Source: Saccharomycopsis phalli (Eukaryota > Ascomycota > Saccharomycetes > Ascoideales > Saccharomycopsidaceae). Taken from it: a stretch of 64,000 nt of DNA. The first letter of the stretch is position 1. Every line of letters starts with the position of its first letter. The stretch is taken from the NCBI GenBank assembly GCA_020342235.1, contig CP073212.1, positions 2,108,001 to 2,172,000 on the forward strand, in the 5' to 3' direction. Positions 23,708-35,603 of the stretch are shown piece by piece. The notes beneath the pieces were generated by a model. That model ran no database searches and was not told where the DNA came from. It was given only the letters and a program-made list of their open reading frames with translations. The translations under genes were made by a program, and so were the position numbers.

Positions 23708-23945
23708 TGTTGTGATTTGGAAAGTCTTTCTTTAGCTGACATCGTTGATAAACTGTTTGTATTAACTTATTTATCTTATTGGTAAACTACTTGCTTATTG
23801 TGGGCACATTGCCTCTTATTTATAGTCCTCTGATTAGCTACCGCGGATACTGCGTCTAAGTGAAACTCGTTTAAGTAACCTCGTTTAAGTGAAACTCGTT
23901 TAGGTAGACTCGTTTATGCAGCCTCGGATATTAATCATCACAACA
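23708..23945 (-). repeat. Diverged family A-type LTR
   Basis: A 238-bp LTR with TGTTGT...ACAACA ends in minus orientation. The half nearest Gag, including MSAKERLSK, is close to the family A LTR. The U3 half differs: the GGCATTAGC repeats are replaced by a CTCGTTTAAGT-type series. No matching 5-bp flanks were found. It is either an older subfamily or the product of recombination. Confidence 0.8.
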
Positions 23946-24067
23946 GAATGCTATAATTAAGATGTCGTCGCAAAATGAATCCACAAATGGAGAAATGGGT
24001 TGTTGATGATCTACGCACATCGAAGCAGTACATTACCTATGAAATAATAGTAAGTGAAAGCGTCGAC

Positions 24068-24801
24068 TGACGTACTTAGTGTTGTCTCTTCTCTGATGGG
24101 GACCTTGCACTAATAGTAATAAATAAATAATAAGTAGTAGTAGTGAGCTCAGTAAGATACGAGGTATTATTGATAGTGCCGGGTGTTGTGATGATTAAAA
24201 TCCGAGACGGCATTAGCTAAACGGCATTAGCTAAATGGCATTAGCTAAATGGCATTACAATAGGCCGTAGCTAAATGGCATTAGCTAAACGGCATTAGCT
24301 AAACGGCATTACAATACGCCGTAGCTAAATGGCATTAGTTAAGCGGCATTACGACACGCCGTAGCTTATAAGAGGACTATAAATAAGAGGCAATGTGCCC
24401 ACAATAAGTAAGTAGTTTACCTATAAGATAAATAAGTTAATACAAACAGTTTATCAAAGATGTCAGCTAAAGAAAGACTTTCCAAATTACAACACCGAGC
24501 TATCTTACAAACGTATATATTTATTTTGAACTAAATATTTTGGAGGCAGTAAATCCGTCTTATAAGGCATTATAGTAGGGTAATACTGCTCCATCTGGTT
24601 GCAACCAAATCACGATAATTTATGAATACTGGGATATTTGTATCAATACGAAAAAACCACTCTACTCCATGTTGAAAGTGTTGAAGGAGCTAATGCATGT
24701 TGAAATACATCATGCATGATAAATATGTTTGTACTAAGAGATCGCAATCTTTCAGTACTATGATATCATACTGTTAATGGTATATTAAGAGTATGAGGTC
24801 A
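24068..24801 (-). repeat. Family B-type LTR in inverse orientation, split by a solo LTR
   Basis: The segment 24068-24183 is the reverse complement of the end of the family B 3' LTR (about 32551-32667). The match resumes at 24495-24535 after the insertion of a family A LTR. The U3 half (24540-24801) is different sequence, but it ends in GTATGAGGTCA, close to the expected terminus. I read it as a related LTR subfamily of about 423 bp, excluding the insertion. Its far boundary is uncertain. Confidence 0.6.
24184..24494 (+). repeat. Solo family A LTR, long form
   Basis: A 311-bp LTR with TGTTGT...ACAACA ends, longer than the 256-bp form because of extra GGCATTAGCTAAA units in U3. Flanks CCGGG (24179-24183) and CCGAG (24495-24499) agree at four of five positions, which fits an aged target duplication and LTR-LTR recombination in place. 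Confidence 0.88.
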
Positions 24802-24808
24802 TAGTATT

Positions 24809-25119
24809 TGTTGTGATGATTAAAATCCGAGACGGCATTAGCTATCGGCATTGGTTAAACGGCATTAGCTAAACGGCATTAGCTATCGGCATTGGTTAAA
24901 CGGCATTAGCTAAACAGCATTAGCTAAACGGCATTACAATACGCCGTAGCTAAATGGCATTAGTTAAGCGGCATTACGACACGCCGTAGCTTATAAGAGG
25001 ACTATAAATAAGAGGCAATGTGCCCACAATAAGTAAGTAGTTTACCTATAAGATAAATAAGTTAATACAAACAGTTTATCAAAGATGTCAGCTAAAGAAA
25101 GACTTTCCAAATTACAACA
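24809..25119 (+). repeat. Family A LTR, 5' end of copy 5 (long form)
   Basis: 311 bp. The U3 contains two rounds of the GGCATTAGCTATCGGCATTGG motif where the short form has one. Confidence 0.93.
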
Positions 25120-28100
25120 GGTTATGATGCATCCTGCAAGCGTCCTGCAGTTCCCCTCTGAATTAACATTGACTGGTCCAGAGACTTATCATGTTTGGAT
25201 GAAGGAACTCGAGGACTTTCTTTTTGGCTTCGGGGTCGGCTTACTTCAATACGCCGAAAATGGAACTCTGAGCATCGAACTGGACGATATCTCGGACATT
25301 TCTTCTGCTTTCTTTATTGAACAATTGGATAGCGTGTTTGGTATTGTTCTCAAGGCAAGTATTAGCCAAGAGATTCGCGGAATTATTCGCTCCACGCACT
25401 CACGTCTGACTGCTAGAAATCAATTTTTGTTTCTTCAAGAGAAGTATGGTACTCTTCCACTCCCAGTGGCTCTCACTAGCGCTGGGATTCTGGAAGAGGC
25501 TACTAGGCCCACTGAGTTTGTTGACATCAGGGCAATGCTTCAACGCAAAAATTTGTTGGTTAGGCAGCAATTGACTAAGGAGGCAATCATTGCATTATGG
25601 ACTTTGGATAACATGATGCAACTTGGTGTGCCATATCCGGTTATCTCAAGCGTCATTAAAGAGCTTGAACACAAGGGGATTACTACTAATACTCTTCTGT
25701 ATCAGGTCTTGCATGAGATAACTGGATCGCATGAGTATGTTCGTCTGAACAGTCTTGCACTTTTGGGACACGATTCTCTGTCTAAGAAGACGTCCAAACC
25801 TCGTCGCAAAGGTAAAAAGAAGGATAAGCAACAACCATATGATGAGGAGTCTCCTCAAGGTATGTTGGCTTATTCCTTCCTTGGACATCTGTTACTGATA
25901 CCAACATTTCTTGATACTGGTGCCAGTGGACATTTCTTTTCTGACATTCGTTTCTTTCAAGACATGATTCCAGAGAATGGCTCTATTCTGGGTGTTGCTG
26001 GAAACCTTGCAATTGTTGGGAAAGGTACAGTTCGGATTTCTACTTCAGCTGGACCTTTTATTCTACATGATGTTGGTTACACTCCTAACGGTATTGCTAA
26101 CCTTATCTCGGTTGGAAAAGCTTCTAATCATAAGTTAGAGTTTCTCTTCAATCATCAAGGTGCCACTATCCGCTCCACCAAGAAAATGTTTGCTCATCGA
26201 GATCCACTTTCAAACCTTTACACTGTTTCATGTGAACCTTCTACTGTGATTCCGAAGCAGATTGCTTACAAGGCTGTGTCCTCTGGCCGTGATATTGATC
26301 GCTGGCATAGAAGACTTGGCCACCCTAGCGCTTCTGTTATGGCCTCGCTTGTTAAGATCCATCCACTCTGGAAGGCTGGTCAGAGTTTACTGAGTTGTAC
26401 CGGATGTATTACTGGTAAAACTGTTGACTCTACTCCTAAAGAACGGACCACCAATCCTTCTCAGCCACTTGAGTTAGTCCATGCGGATCTTTGTGGGCCA
26501 TTTAACTACGGATCCTACGATGCATCTCGGTATTTCTTGACTATTATTGACGGCTATACAAAATGGACCACTGTTGTTTGCCTCAATAAGAAATCTGGAT
26601 GCACTCAAGGTATCATTAATTTTATTAATACCTCTGAAACAATGTTCCGCAGTAAAGGATTGACTTACTGCGTTGGTACTCTCCGTACAGATAATGGAGG
26701 TGAGTTTGTGAGTGAGGAATTGACTAACTTCCTCACCAAGCGTGGCATCTCTCACGAAACCACGGTTCCCCATCATTCGTATCAAAATGGCGTTGCCGAA
26801 CGAATGAACCGTACACTTCAAGATAAAGCCCGCGCTCTTATGCTTCATACCAATGTTCCAGCTCAACTTTGGCCTGAAGCAATCAATACTGCTGTTTTTT
26901 TGGCTAATTGTACGCCATCACGCTCTATTGATTTTGATGTCCCATACAAACGATGGTATGGTCGCTCTTTCAACTACAAATTTCTCCGAGAATTTGGATG
27001 TGTTGCTTATGCTATTATTCCTAAGGCCCTCCGTCAAGGAAAGCTCGATGCTAAAGCCTCTCCTTGTGTCATGATTGGCTATGAATTGCAACGAAAAGCA
27101 TATCGACTCTATGACCCCAGAACAAATAAGGTTATTTGCGCTGCTCAAGCAATTTTTGAGGAGGATAAATTTTTTTATCCAACTGTGTCTCTGGCGCTGA
27201 CTAGCACAATCAATCCTCCTCAAATTTCTGGGGTTGGCAATCCAAAGATTGGAGGGATTCATTCTCTACCTATGAATTCTCAGCCAGCTATTTCTATGAC
27301 TAGAGATGAATTGATAGTTGAATCCGAGCTTGACCCTCTGGACACCTCGTTGATAGTGGACGATAATGATACAGTATCTAAATCAGATGCATACGGTAAT
27401 GCGTCTGAGTTGGCTGAAGATACTGGATCTGAGCTTGGTTACTTAAGGGATCATAATACTGCCTTAATTCGCACTGCTGCTCGCGAAATTGGAAATGAAT
27501 TAGTCGTTTCTGGTTCATCCAAGTCAAATGAACTAACTATCGCTGATGCTTCAGATGCTGAAATTAACCTGTCCTCTACTATTGATCTGATTGATGTGAG
27601 TAATCCTAATGGTTCTAATGAGAATCATCTTGTCCTTGATGATCCTCAACCAAGTCGTGAAGCCATCACGTACCCTGGATTTCTGCACACGCCAGAAGAG
27701 CCTGAGTCTCATGCGGATGAGATCAGTGACTCAGAGATATCTGACCCCAGACGGTTGGAATATATCCCTGGAACTACTGACCTGGTTGCAGGTAGTACTT
27801 CGGGATCACCCCAACTTCAGGTTGTGAAATATGTATCACAATCTACTTCTGCGGAGTCTGATGCTTCACTGTCGTTGGACAATCATGTTGCCCAACAAAC
27901 ATCACTGTCTCGTCCTGCTACTCCTCAAGCACAAGAAGTTCCTTATACCAATCCCATTGATTATAAGAACTCCAGTTCATCTCACAATCTCTTCAAGTAT
28001 GATCGGTCTCCGTCAGACAAGCGGCCTATCCCATATCCAAGGGTTAAGCGCTATGATCCCAACTATAACCCGTTTTGTGGTGATATACCTCCGACTACTT

Positions 28101-30079
28101 TTGATAATCTTCCAAGGACACCCCAAAATGAGATCATCTATAAGTACTACGGAAAGCTGAAGATTTCACGTACTAAAATCCCGGATTCTGATCTCAGATA
28201 TCTGGAAGGTGCATCTACTTCAGCTGGTCCTCTCCTCCGCCTCCGCCTCCACCTTCTGCTTTGCCGCAAAAGCGTCTTATCCGTCACAAAGGCTCCCAAC
28301 CTAAGCCCTTTTTCCTGGTCCGCTTAGTTCTGATGAACATGATCCTACTACCCACCGTTCGTCTTCAGGGAGGGATAAGAAGCCTCGTGTCTCTGATATT
28401 GTCACAAATGGTTCTTCTAATGATGGTGTCCTGACATCCGTTAAGACGCCACTCTCAGATGACACAGATGAATCCGAAATGAATACGAATGGTGTGAATT
28501 ATCCTGCTACTTGTTTTATGGCTGCTAAACATTCTCTTGAGAATGTACCTATGACATTTGATCAAGCTGTTACTTCTGATGATGCTTACTTATGGAAAGA
28601 CGCTATTCAAAAGGAAATGGAAGCCCACTATGAGAATCAGACTTTTCTGTTAGTTCCACCTAAGCAAGGTCGTCGACCTATCACTTGCCGTTGGGTTTTT
28701 ACAATTAAGAGTGATGGTCAACACAAGGCACGACTTGTGGCTAGAGGTTTTACTCAGATTAAAGGGCTTGATTATGTGGAGACTTTTGCGCCTGTCATTA
28801 GGTATGCTTCTATTCGAATCATGTTGTCCATTGCTGCAAGATATAGACTTACTATTCATCAGATGGATGTGAAAACGGCTTTTCTCAATGGTGATTTAAG
28901 GGAAGACCTTTACATGATTCAACCTGAAGGTTTTGTGGTCAAAGGAAAAGAAGATCATGTTCTTAAGCTTAATAAGTCGATTTATGGTTTGAAGCAAGCT
29001 CCAATGGTTTGGAATGACAAAATCAATGAAGTGTTACATGTGATTGGTTTTAAGCAAAACTCTGCGGAGTATTGTTTGTATTCTAAGAAAAATGGGAATT
29101 TGTTTATTATGGTCGCACTTTATGTCGACGATCTTCTCATTGCTGGAAATAATCAGACTGAAATTGATAAGGTTAAAGCTCAATTGATGCTGCACTTTAA
29201 GATGAAAGACCTAGGAGTTGCTAGCAAGTTTCTTGGAATGAACATTAGTCAAGATAAGGCCTCAATACTGCTTTCTCTTCATGATTATGTTCGCCTGATG
29301 CTAAAGGAGTATCAGATGGTAGATTGCAATCCTATCTACACACCAGCGGATCCTAATCAAGATCTAACTATAACTGATGACTCAAAGAACTGGGATGCCA
29401 CAATGTATCGATCCTTGGTTGGCAAATTACTTTTTGCTGTTAATACAGTCCGTTTTGATATTGCTTATATTGTTGGTGTGTTATCAAGATATTTACAATC
29501 TCCAAAGGAAAAGCATTGGGTTGCTGCGAAGCGTGTTCTTAGATATTTGAAGGCAACAGAGGATATGAAAATTGTTTATTCCAGAAAGGATCATGGGAAT
29601 TATCTTTTGGGATATTGTGATGCTGACTGGGCTACTGATAAGACGGAAAGAAAGTCAACTACTGGTTTCATGTTTAGGTATAGCGGTGGTGCTATTACTT
29701 GGAGATCTAGAAAACAGTCGACTATTGCTTTGTCGACGGCAGAAGCCGAATACATGGCATTAACTGACGGTATTAAAGATGCTCTATGGTTACAGCAGGT
29801 GTTTGCAGAACTTGGTATCCCCTTGGCAAAATTGATAGTTCATGATGACAATGTGAGCTGCGTTAATATTGCTAAAAACCCAGTGTCACATGATCGAACT
29901 AAACATATTGATATCAAGCATCACTTTATCAGGCATCATGTGAAAAATGGCAACATTGAACTACGACACCTAACTACTGACAAGATGCTAGCTGATATGC
30001 TTACCAAGGGATTATCAAGAGAGCAATTTCAAAAACTTCGGATGCTGAGTGGTATGAGGAAATTTTAATTATGGGAGGG

Positions 30080-30362
30080 TGTTGTGATGATTAAAATCCG
30101 AGACGGCATTAGCTAAACGGCATTAGCTAAATGGCATTAGCTAAACGGCATTACAATAGGCCGTAGCTAAATGGCATTACAATATGCCGTAGCTAAATGG
30201 CATTAGTTAAGCGGCATTACGACACGCCGTAGCTTATAAGAGGACTATAAATAAGAGGCAATGTGCCCACAATAAGTAAGTAGTTTACCTATAAGATAAA
30301 TAAGTTAATACAAACAGTTTATCAAAGATGTCAGCTAAAGAAAGACTTTCCAAATTACAACA
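30080..30362 (+). repeat. Family A LTR shared by copies 5 and 6 (intermediate length)
   Basis: 283-bp LTR with TGTTGT...ACAACA ends and an intermediate number of U3 repeat units. It is followed directly by the RNase H end of a deleted copy. Confidence 0.93.
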
Positions 30363-30732
30363 GAAAACAGTCGACTATTGCTTTGTCGACAGCAGAAGCC
30401 GAATACATGGCATTAACTGACGGTATTAAAGATGCTCTATGGTTACAGCAGGTGTTTGCAGAACTTGGTATCCCCTTGGCAAAATTGATAGTTCATGATG
30501 ACAATGTGAGCTGCGTTAATATTGCTAAAAACCCAGTGTCACATGATCGAACTAAACATATTGATATCAAGCATCACTTTATCAGGCATCATGTGAAAAA
30601 TGGCAACATTGAACTACGACACCTAACTACTGACAAGATGCTAGCTGATATGCTTACCAAGGGATTATCAAGAGAGCAATTTCAAAAACTTCGGATGCTG
30701 AGTGGTATGAGGAAATTTTAATTATGGGAGGG

Positions 30733-30988
30733 TGTTGTGATGATTAAAATCCGAGACGGCATTAGCTATCGGCATTGGTTAAACGGCATTAGCTAAACGG
30801 CATTACAATACGCCGTAGCTAAATGGCATTAGTTAAGCGGCATTACGACACGCCGTAGCTTATAAGAGGACTATAAATAAGAGGCAATGTGCCCACAATA
30901 AGTAAGTAGTTTACCTATAAGATAAATAAGTTAATACAAACAGTTTATCAAAGATGTCAGCTAAAGAAAGACTTTCCAAATTACAACA
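30733..30988 (+). repeat. Family A LTR, right end of the block
   Basis: 256-bp LTR. Its right neighbour resumes family B reverse transcriptase after the duplicated pentamer AAGGC. Confidence 0.93.
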
Positions 30989-32667
30989 AAGGCATTACCA
31001 CTAGTTGACTATAACCCAAATGAACGCGCGGTAGAAGTTATAAATCCAATGACACTACGAACGATTTTGGCAGTTGCAAGCTACAACGGAATGGCAATAA
31101 CTCATTGTGACATCAAATCAGCATATTTGAATGCGCCATTAGAAAACAATAAAGTTTATATCAGACCACCAAAGGAAGCGAAGGTACCAAAAGACAAGTG
31201 CCGGCTACTCAAGAAGGCAATGTATGGGTTACCACAAGCAGGTTACTACTGGAACGAGGTATTAAAAAGAAACTTAAAGAAGATTGGAATGAAACAAATT
31301 AATGGACACGCAACAATATTCGTGAAAGGAAGACTAGGGAAACCAGACTGTGTTATTTTAATAGCTTATGTGGACGATTTATTATGCATTGGAAAAGAAG
31401 AACGGCCGCCGCAATAATTGAACAGTTACAACAGAAATTTCCACTCAAGAAGTTAGAAAGGATGGAAGGAAATGACCAGCAGCTAAAATTTCTAGGAATA
31501 AAAATTGCAAACAACGAGTACAGAATACAATTAAACTGCGAGAAAGATCTACAAGAGTTAACTAAGAAGAATATAACAAACAAGGAATATTTTCAAAGAC
31601 AATGTGGAAATCTCATATGGCAATCAGTAACCACACGACCAATGACGGCATTCCCGACCACATACTACAGTTCAAAAACTCACAAAGCAACTGAAGAAGA
31701 CCGGAAACATTTTGAGAACTACATAAGAAAATGCTCCAACAAAATCCCAATAGAATACCTGAAACAAAGAAAAGAAGACAACAAGGATTACGTGATAGAA
31801 CTTTTTGTCGACGCCGCAACAGGAAACATAACTGACCCAAGAAGTGTAACCGGATTCCTTATATTCCTAAACAGCAAATTGGTAGATTGGAAAAGTCACA
31901 TCCAGAAACGAGCGGCGGTCAGCACAACGGAATCAGAGATGGTGGCATTGACAGACGGACTCTTCCAAGTCGCCAACATATACTCAATATTACGCGGCAT
32001 TGGAGCAAGAAACATCAAAATCAAGATCTACGAAGATAATTTGGCGGTAGTGAAAAATATCACAAACTACAAACTAAATGCATTCAACAGAATAAGTCAA
32101 CAGATGCTACAATACATCAAGGAGTTCATACAGCAATATGACGTGGAAGTATTCCAAATCAAAGGAAACATGAACCCAGCAGATCACTTGACGAAATGGA
32201 CGACCAAGACAGCGCGCGATGAGATGGAAAAAATTATCGCAAATTGAAAAATCTTTCGACGGACACACACATATGTTGAAGGAGACATCAGCAATATTGG
32301 AAGAAAAAACGGCGATTTTAAAATTAAACGAGGAGAAATGACGTCATACGAAGTATGATACAAGAAGATTGTCACGTGATGATCGGAATAAGCAACACGG
32401 GAAGCATAGACGCCGATCTATGATGATGAGCAATATGACTCCGCCACCACACAGTGGACACGTATATGTGAGAGATGCAGTTATAAAAGGTAGTAGTTTA
32501 GACCTGAAGATCTTTAGTTCAAAATAAATATAGTATACGTTTGCAAGATAGCCCGGCACTATCAATAATACCTTGTATCTTACTGAGCTCGCTACTACTA
32601 CTTATTATTTATTTATTAATACTAGTGCAAGGTCCCCATCAGAGAAGAGACAACACTAAGTACGTCA
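30989..32667 (+). mobile_element. Family B copia fragment: reverse transcriptase, RNase H and 3' LTR
   Basis: Plus-strand remnant with reverse-transcriptase motifs (CDIKSAYLNAPL near 31110, MYGLPQAGYYWN near 31220, AYVDDLL near 31370) and RNase H motifs (FVDAATG near 31805, STTESEMVALTDG near 31920). A purine-rich stretch (GAGGAGAAA) then leads into the 3' LTR. The element is interrupted by family A on the left and carries a few further breaks. It continues family B from the other side of the AAGGC insertion site. Confidence 0.88.
32339..32667 (+). repeat. Family B 3' LTR
   Basis: A 329-bp LTR with TGACGT...ACGTCA ends, preceded by the polypurine tract GAGGAGAAA. It contains a TATAAAAG box near 32490 and a CACGTG site at 32373. 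Its last about 120 bp recur inverted at 24068-24183. Confidence 0.8.
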
Positions 32668-34481
32668 ACCTTTGGTTGTGCAACCGCACAATCACCACAC
32701 ACAGTTACACGTTCACTGTCTTTCCAAAGACCATATTGCTTATTCAAGCAATCCATAACAATATCTCCAGGGTGTCCTAATCGTCGATGCCAGATATCAA
32801 AGTTCTCCTTTAAGTTCGCATTAAAAACGCTGTGTGTACTATCCACACTCTGGATTCTATAATGTCCCGTATGAGGTTCTTTAATCGCGATTACCCTCTT
32901 AGTAATATAATCAAGAGCTCTATTTCCATCAAATAAAATTCTAGCTCCATTGTCGGTGGCTTGAGACACAGAGACAAGATTGACCTCTCCTTGGGGAGTG
33001 TAGAGCGCATCTCGTAGTTGAAGATTCTCTCCTCCAACTAGATCAATATTAACTTTACCTCTTGCTGTGATTGCCAACCGCCCACCGACACCTTTAACCA
33101 GACCATCATGAGCTGTAACCTGCTCAAATAATTCCTTGTCTGCAACAAAATGTCCAGACGCCCCACTGTCAAGATACGTAGGGTAACGGTCTGTAACTCC
33201 ATGATATGCAAGCCATGATTGATTAGTCTTGGATAATCTTTGGTCGCCATCATCATCATTCTCCTTAAGTACCTTATTTCTGCATTCATTTTTATAATGA
33301 CCTTTCTTACCACAGCCATAGCATGTTACTGTCTTCCGGGATTTCCGTTGTCCGAGAAGAGCAGACTAATCATTCCCAATTGCAACACTTGCGTTTATGG
33401 TGCTATAAAATTGCATGTATGAAGCATTGTTTGCATTGATGGTCCGTTGTTCGTATTTGTTAACCATGGCTTGAATATTTGATTCGGGAACCCCCATCAA
33501 GCCTTAATGAACATATAGCAAGAGCACAGATAAGCATTTCATTGCTGAAAGTACTCCAGTAATCTCGATATCTTACTAAAAGATTTTCAATAGGTAACCG
33601 TGCCCTTGATTTTGGTGTCGCCACGGCAGCACCTTGAATAGCTTGGTTAAAAGTCATAGTTCCATATTCAGCCTTGAGTGTATGGAACCGTTCCCGATTG
33701 GTTGAACATACGTGTGGTCCAATAAAAGTGTCCACTGCCAGTGAGACTCCTTTGTCCAACACATATCCAATAATGCCATCAGACACCGTTGCAATTTGAT
33801 TCACCAACACACTAGGTGTATCATCAGGAACCCCAAGGTCCCCATTAATAAGGTACTGAACAAGACCAACGCCGTAATGATCAAGCTTTCGAACAACTAA
33901 TTTTGCCCACCTGGCATAATTAGTGGATCCTTGCAACTTTTCTGTCGGCTCAAAAAGGGCCACGCTTTCAGGGTCTCTCATAACCTGTTGTAATCTAGCT
34001 TCTCTTTGTACGGCTTCCATATTTACTTGATGTAAATAAGTCAATTCTTGTTATTTTAACTATGCATATCCTATACTATTTATATTCACATTCTGTTTAC
34101 CAGTTTGTTCCTATTCCGGATACTTGTCTTATTGTCAGTTGAACTTTATTATGGAATGTTAACTCTAATAGTGTTTGGTTAAACCTTATCCTCAAATGGT
34201 ATTCATCAACAACTATATTACACTTGATGATTTATTAGCTATTTCCTTCTGTATTTATATTACTCCAGAGACAGGGTTACTTCCTTAATTAAAGGTTGCC
34301 TCAAATCCCTTTTGGGATTCTTCCTGACTCGTCCTTCCGTTCAACAGTGTTTTGATTTCCCTTCTCGTCACTATCGGCATCATCCCTTATCCGCACGCTG
34401 GCATGTGATGTTCACGTGTCATCCCATGTGACCAACACGTGTAATACACGTGTCTAGTGTAAACAATATTTTATCGTTACA
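32668..34481 (-). mobile_element. Family C copia fragment (5' part)
   Basis: Minus-strand remnant of a third copia family, related to family A in its Gag N-terminus. Recognisable parts are Gag (about 33460-34020), a CCHC zinc-knuckle region near 33300, protease with DSGASGH near 33160, and gag-pre-integrase with WHRRLGHPG near 32780. It stops at the edge of the family B LTR. A few breaks are present, and everything from the integrase onward is absent here. Confidence 0.85.
33986..34481 (-). repeat. Family C 5' LTR (provisional limits)
   Basis: The Gag side ends in TTACAACA followed by GGTTATGAG, exactly as in family A, so the LTR again includes the Gag start codon and is followed by an initiator-tRNA-type primer site. 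The outer end is taken as the TGTAACGATA terminus, read on the minus strand, at 34481, which gives about 496 bp. No second copy is in the window to confirm the limits. Confidence 0.6.
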
Positions 34482-34485
34482 ATTG

Positions 34486-35070
34486 TGTAACCAGGAAGGT
34501 ACACTTCCCTGGTTAGGAGAAATGATACAGCGGTTAGAGACCCTGGTTGTACATGTGCACGTGACGGGAGGAAGCCCGGGTTATATGTGCACGTGAGAGG
34601 AATGAAGCCCTGGTAAGGGGTGAGTATAAATATACAAACGGTGGCGTGAAGGAGGTCACGCAAGGTTACGGTCATAATATTGTAAGCTTTCATATACGTG
34701 AATAAGGAATCACAGACGCCTTATTCAGCATAATGTAACGATATAAGGTCAGGTGGACCTTTCACGTGACAACGTGGTCATGTGAACATGGCACGTGTTA
34801 ATGATCTGGTAATGGATGAATGGTTAAGGAGACATGATGATCTCACTTGGACGATAAGGTTAGGTTTACCCTACTTAAGAGAATGATAAATAGAAAAGAG
34901 AACAACATGAACGGCACTGGTATTCTGAGCTCATCTTACAACTTATACATTGTAGTCAGCAGGCCTTGGGCTGTTGGATAAGGATTATAAGTGTTATAAC
35001 GATTAGCCCGGACTAAATTCGTTATACATAACCAGCATTCTCCGAAGTAGATCGGATCTAACTGGTTACA
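34486..35070 (+). repeat. Solo LTR S1, interrupted by S2
   Basis: LTR of about 287 bp with TGTAACCAG...CTGGTTACA ends, lying at 34486-34733 and 35032-35070 around the nested S2. Target duplication AATTG lies at 34481-34485 on the left. On the right it is found at 35365-35369, displaced by the later S3 insertion. A TATAAATA box is near 34625, and there are two CACGTG sites. No internal region remains, so it is a solo LTR. Confidence 0.85.
34734..35026 (+). repeat. Solo LTR S2, nested in S1
   Basis: A 293-bp LTR starting TGTAACGATA and ending TTCGTTATA, flanked on both sides by CATAA (34729-34733 and 35027-35031). Perfect flanks establish a separate insertion into S1. Two CACGTG sites lie in its first 70 bp. 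Confidence 0.87.
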
Positions 35071-35074
35071 AATT

Positions 35075-35363
35075 TGTAACGAGAATTGGTCAGAACGACT
35101 GTACACGTGAAATGATCACGTGTACAGCCATAAGGTCAGGGATCCAGCCAAAGATATATGCAGGGGGAATGGGGAGAAGCCATGAGAGGAGTGACAATAA
35201 GTACTATATATAAGAGCACAATAAAGGGGTAAGGAGGATTAACCTGGTATTAAGGGAATCTTAATACTTCTTACAACTTATACTGTGTAGTTAACATAAG
35301 AATTACTTGACTATTCAGCATAATAAGTGTGTTAACGAGAGGTTCTGATTATTTCTCGTTACA
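35075..35363 (+). repeat. Solo LTR S3, next to tRNA-Asn
   Basis: A 289-bp LTR with TGTAACGAG...CTCGTTACA ends and perfect AAATT duplications (35070-35074 and 35364-35368). It was inserted at the outer edge of S1 and ends 15 bp before the tRNA-Asn gene. Targeting to the region upstream of Pol III genes is known for Ty1 and Ty3. It contains a TATATAA box near 35212 and two CACGTG sites. Confidence 0.9.
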
Positions 35364-35378
35364 AAATTGCGTAAATAG

Positions 35379-35452
35379 GACTTCGTGGCCAAGCTGGTTA
35401 AGGCGTGCGACTGTTAATCGCAAGATCGAGAGTTCGATCCTCTCCGAGGTCG
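35379..35452 (+). tRNA. tRNA-Asn (GTT)
   Basis: A 74-bp cloverleaf. The seven acceptor pairs all form (GACTTCG with CGAGGTC, one G-U). The anticodon loop is CTGTTAA, giving anticodon GTT, and the T-loop is TTCGATC. There is no intron. A T run starting at 35454 would serve as Pol III terminator. Three solo LTRs are stacked immediately upstream. Confidence 0.97.
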
Positions 35453-35603
35453 TATTTTTGCTTCAAAAAACTACATAGAGAGAAGCAACTAATGGATAAG
35501 ATTAACTTACTTATATAAAATTATAAATATCTTTATTTCATTTTACTCAATAAACATTCATATATACTTGAGATCATGTTGTTTAAATTTACTAAAAATA
35601 TAG

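Larger units (their letters stand above)
24809..30362 (+). mobile_element. Ty1/copia retrotransposon, family A copy 5 (broken, more diverged)
   Basis: Full-length plus-strand copy with LTRs at 24809-25119 (311 bp) and 30080-30362 (283 bp). It has the usual order of parts. It differs from copies 1-4 by scattered, often silent substitutions, and its LTRs differ from each other in repeat number, so it is the oldest family A copy here. The frame carries about one break. Its left flank (GTATT) does not match the right flank of the block (AAGGC). Confidence 0.93.
30080..30988 (+). mobile_element. Family A copy 6, internally deleted
   Basis: Two LTRs (30080-30362 and 30733-30988) enclose only about 370 bp of internal sequence, the RNase H end of pol and the polypurine tract. 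Most of the element is missing. The right flank AAGGC (30989-30993) equals the left flank of copy 3 at 12389-12393. Confidence 0.93.

Noticed and set aside
23551-23742. 63-codon frame starting MSAKERLSKSQH as a host gene
   Set aside because: It starts inside an LTR and runs into a Gag-like region; part of the retroelement fossils.
34486-35363. One full LTR element made of S1 and S3 as its two LTRs
   Set aside because: Each has its own perfect target duplication (AATTG and AAATT), and nothing but the nested S2 lies between them, so they are separate insertions.
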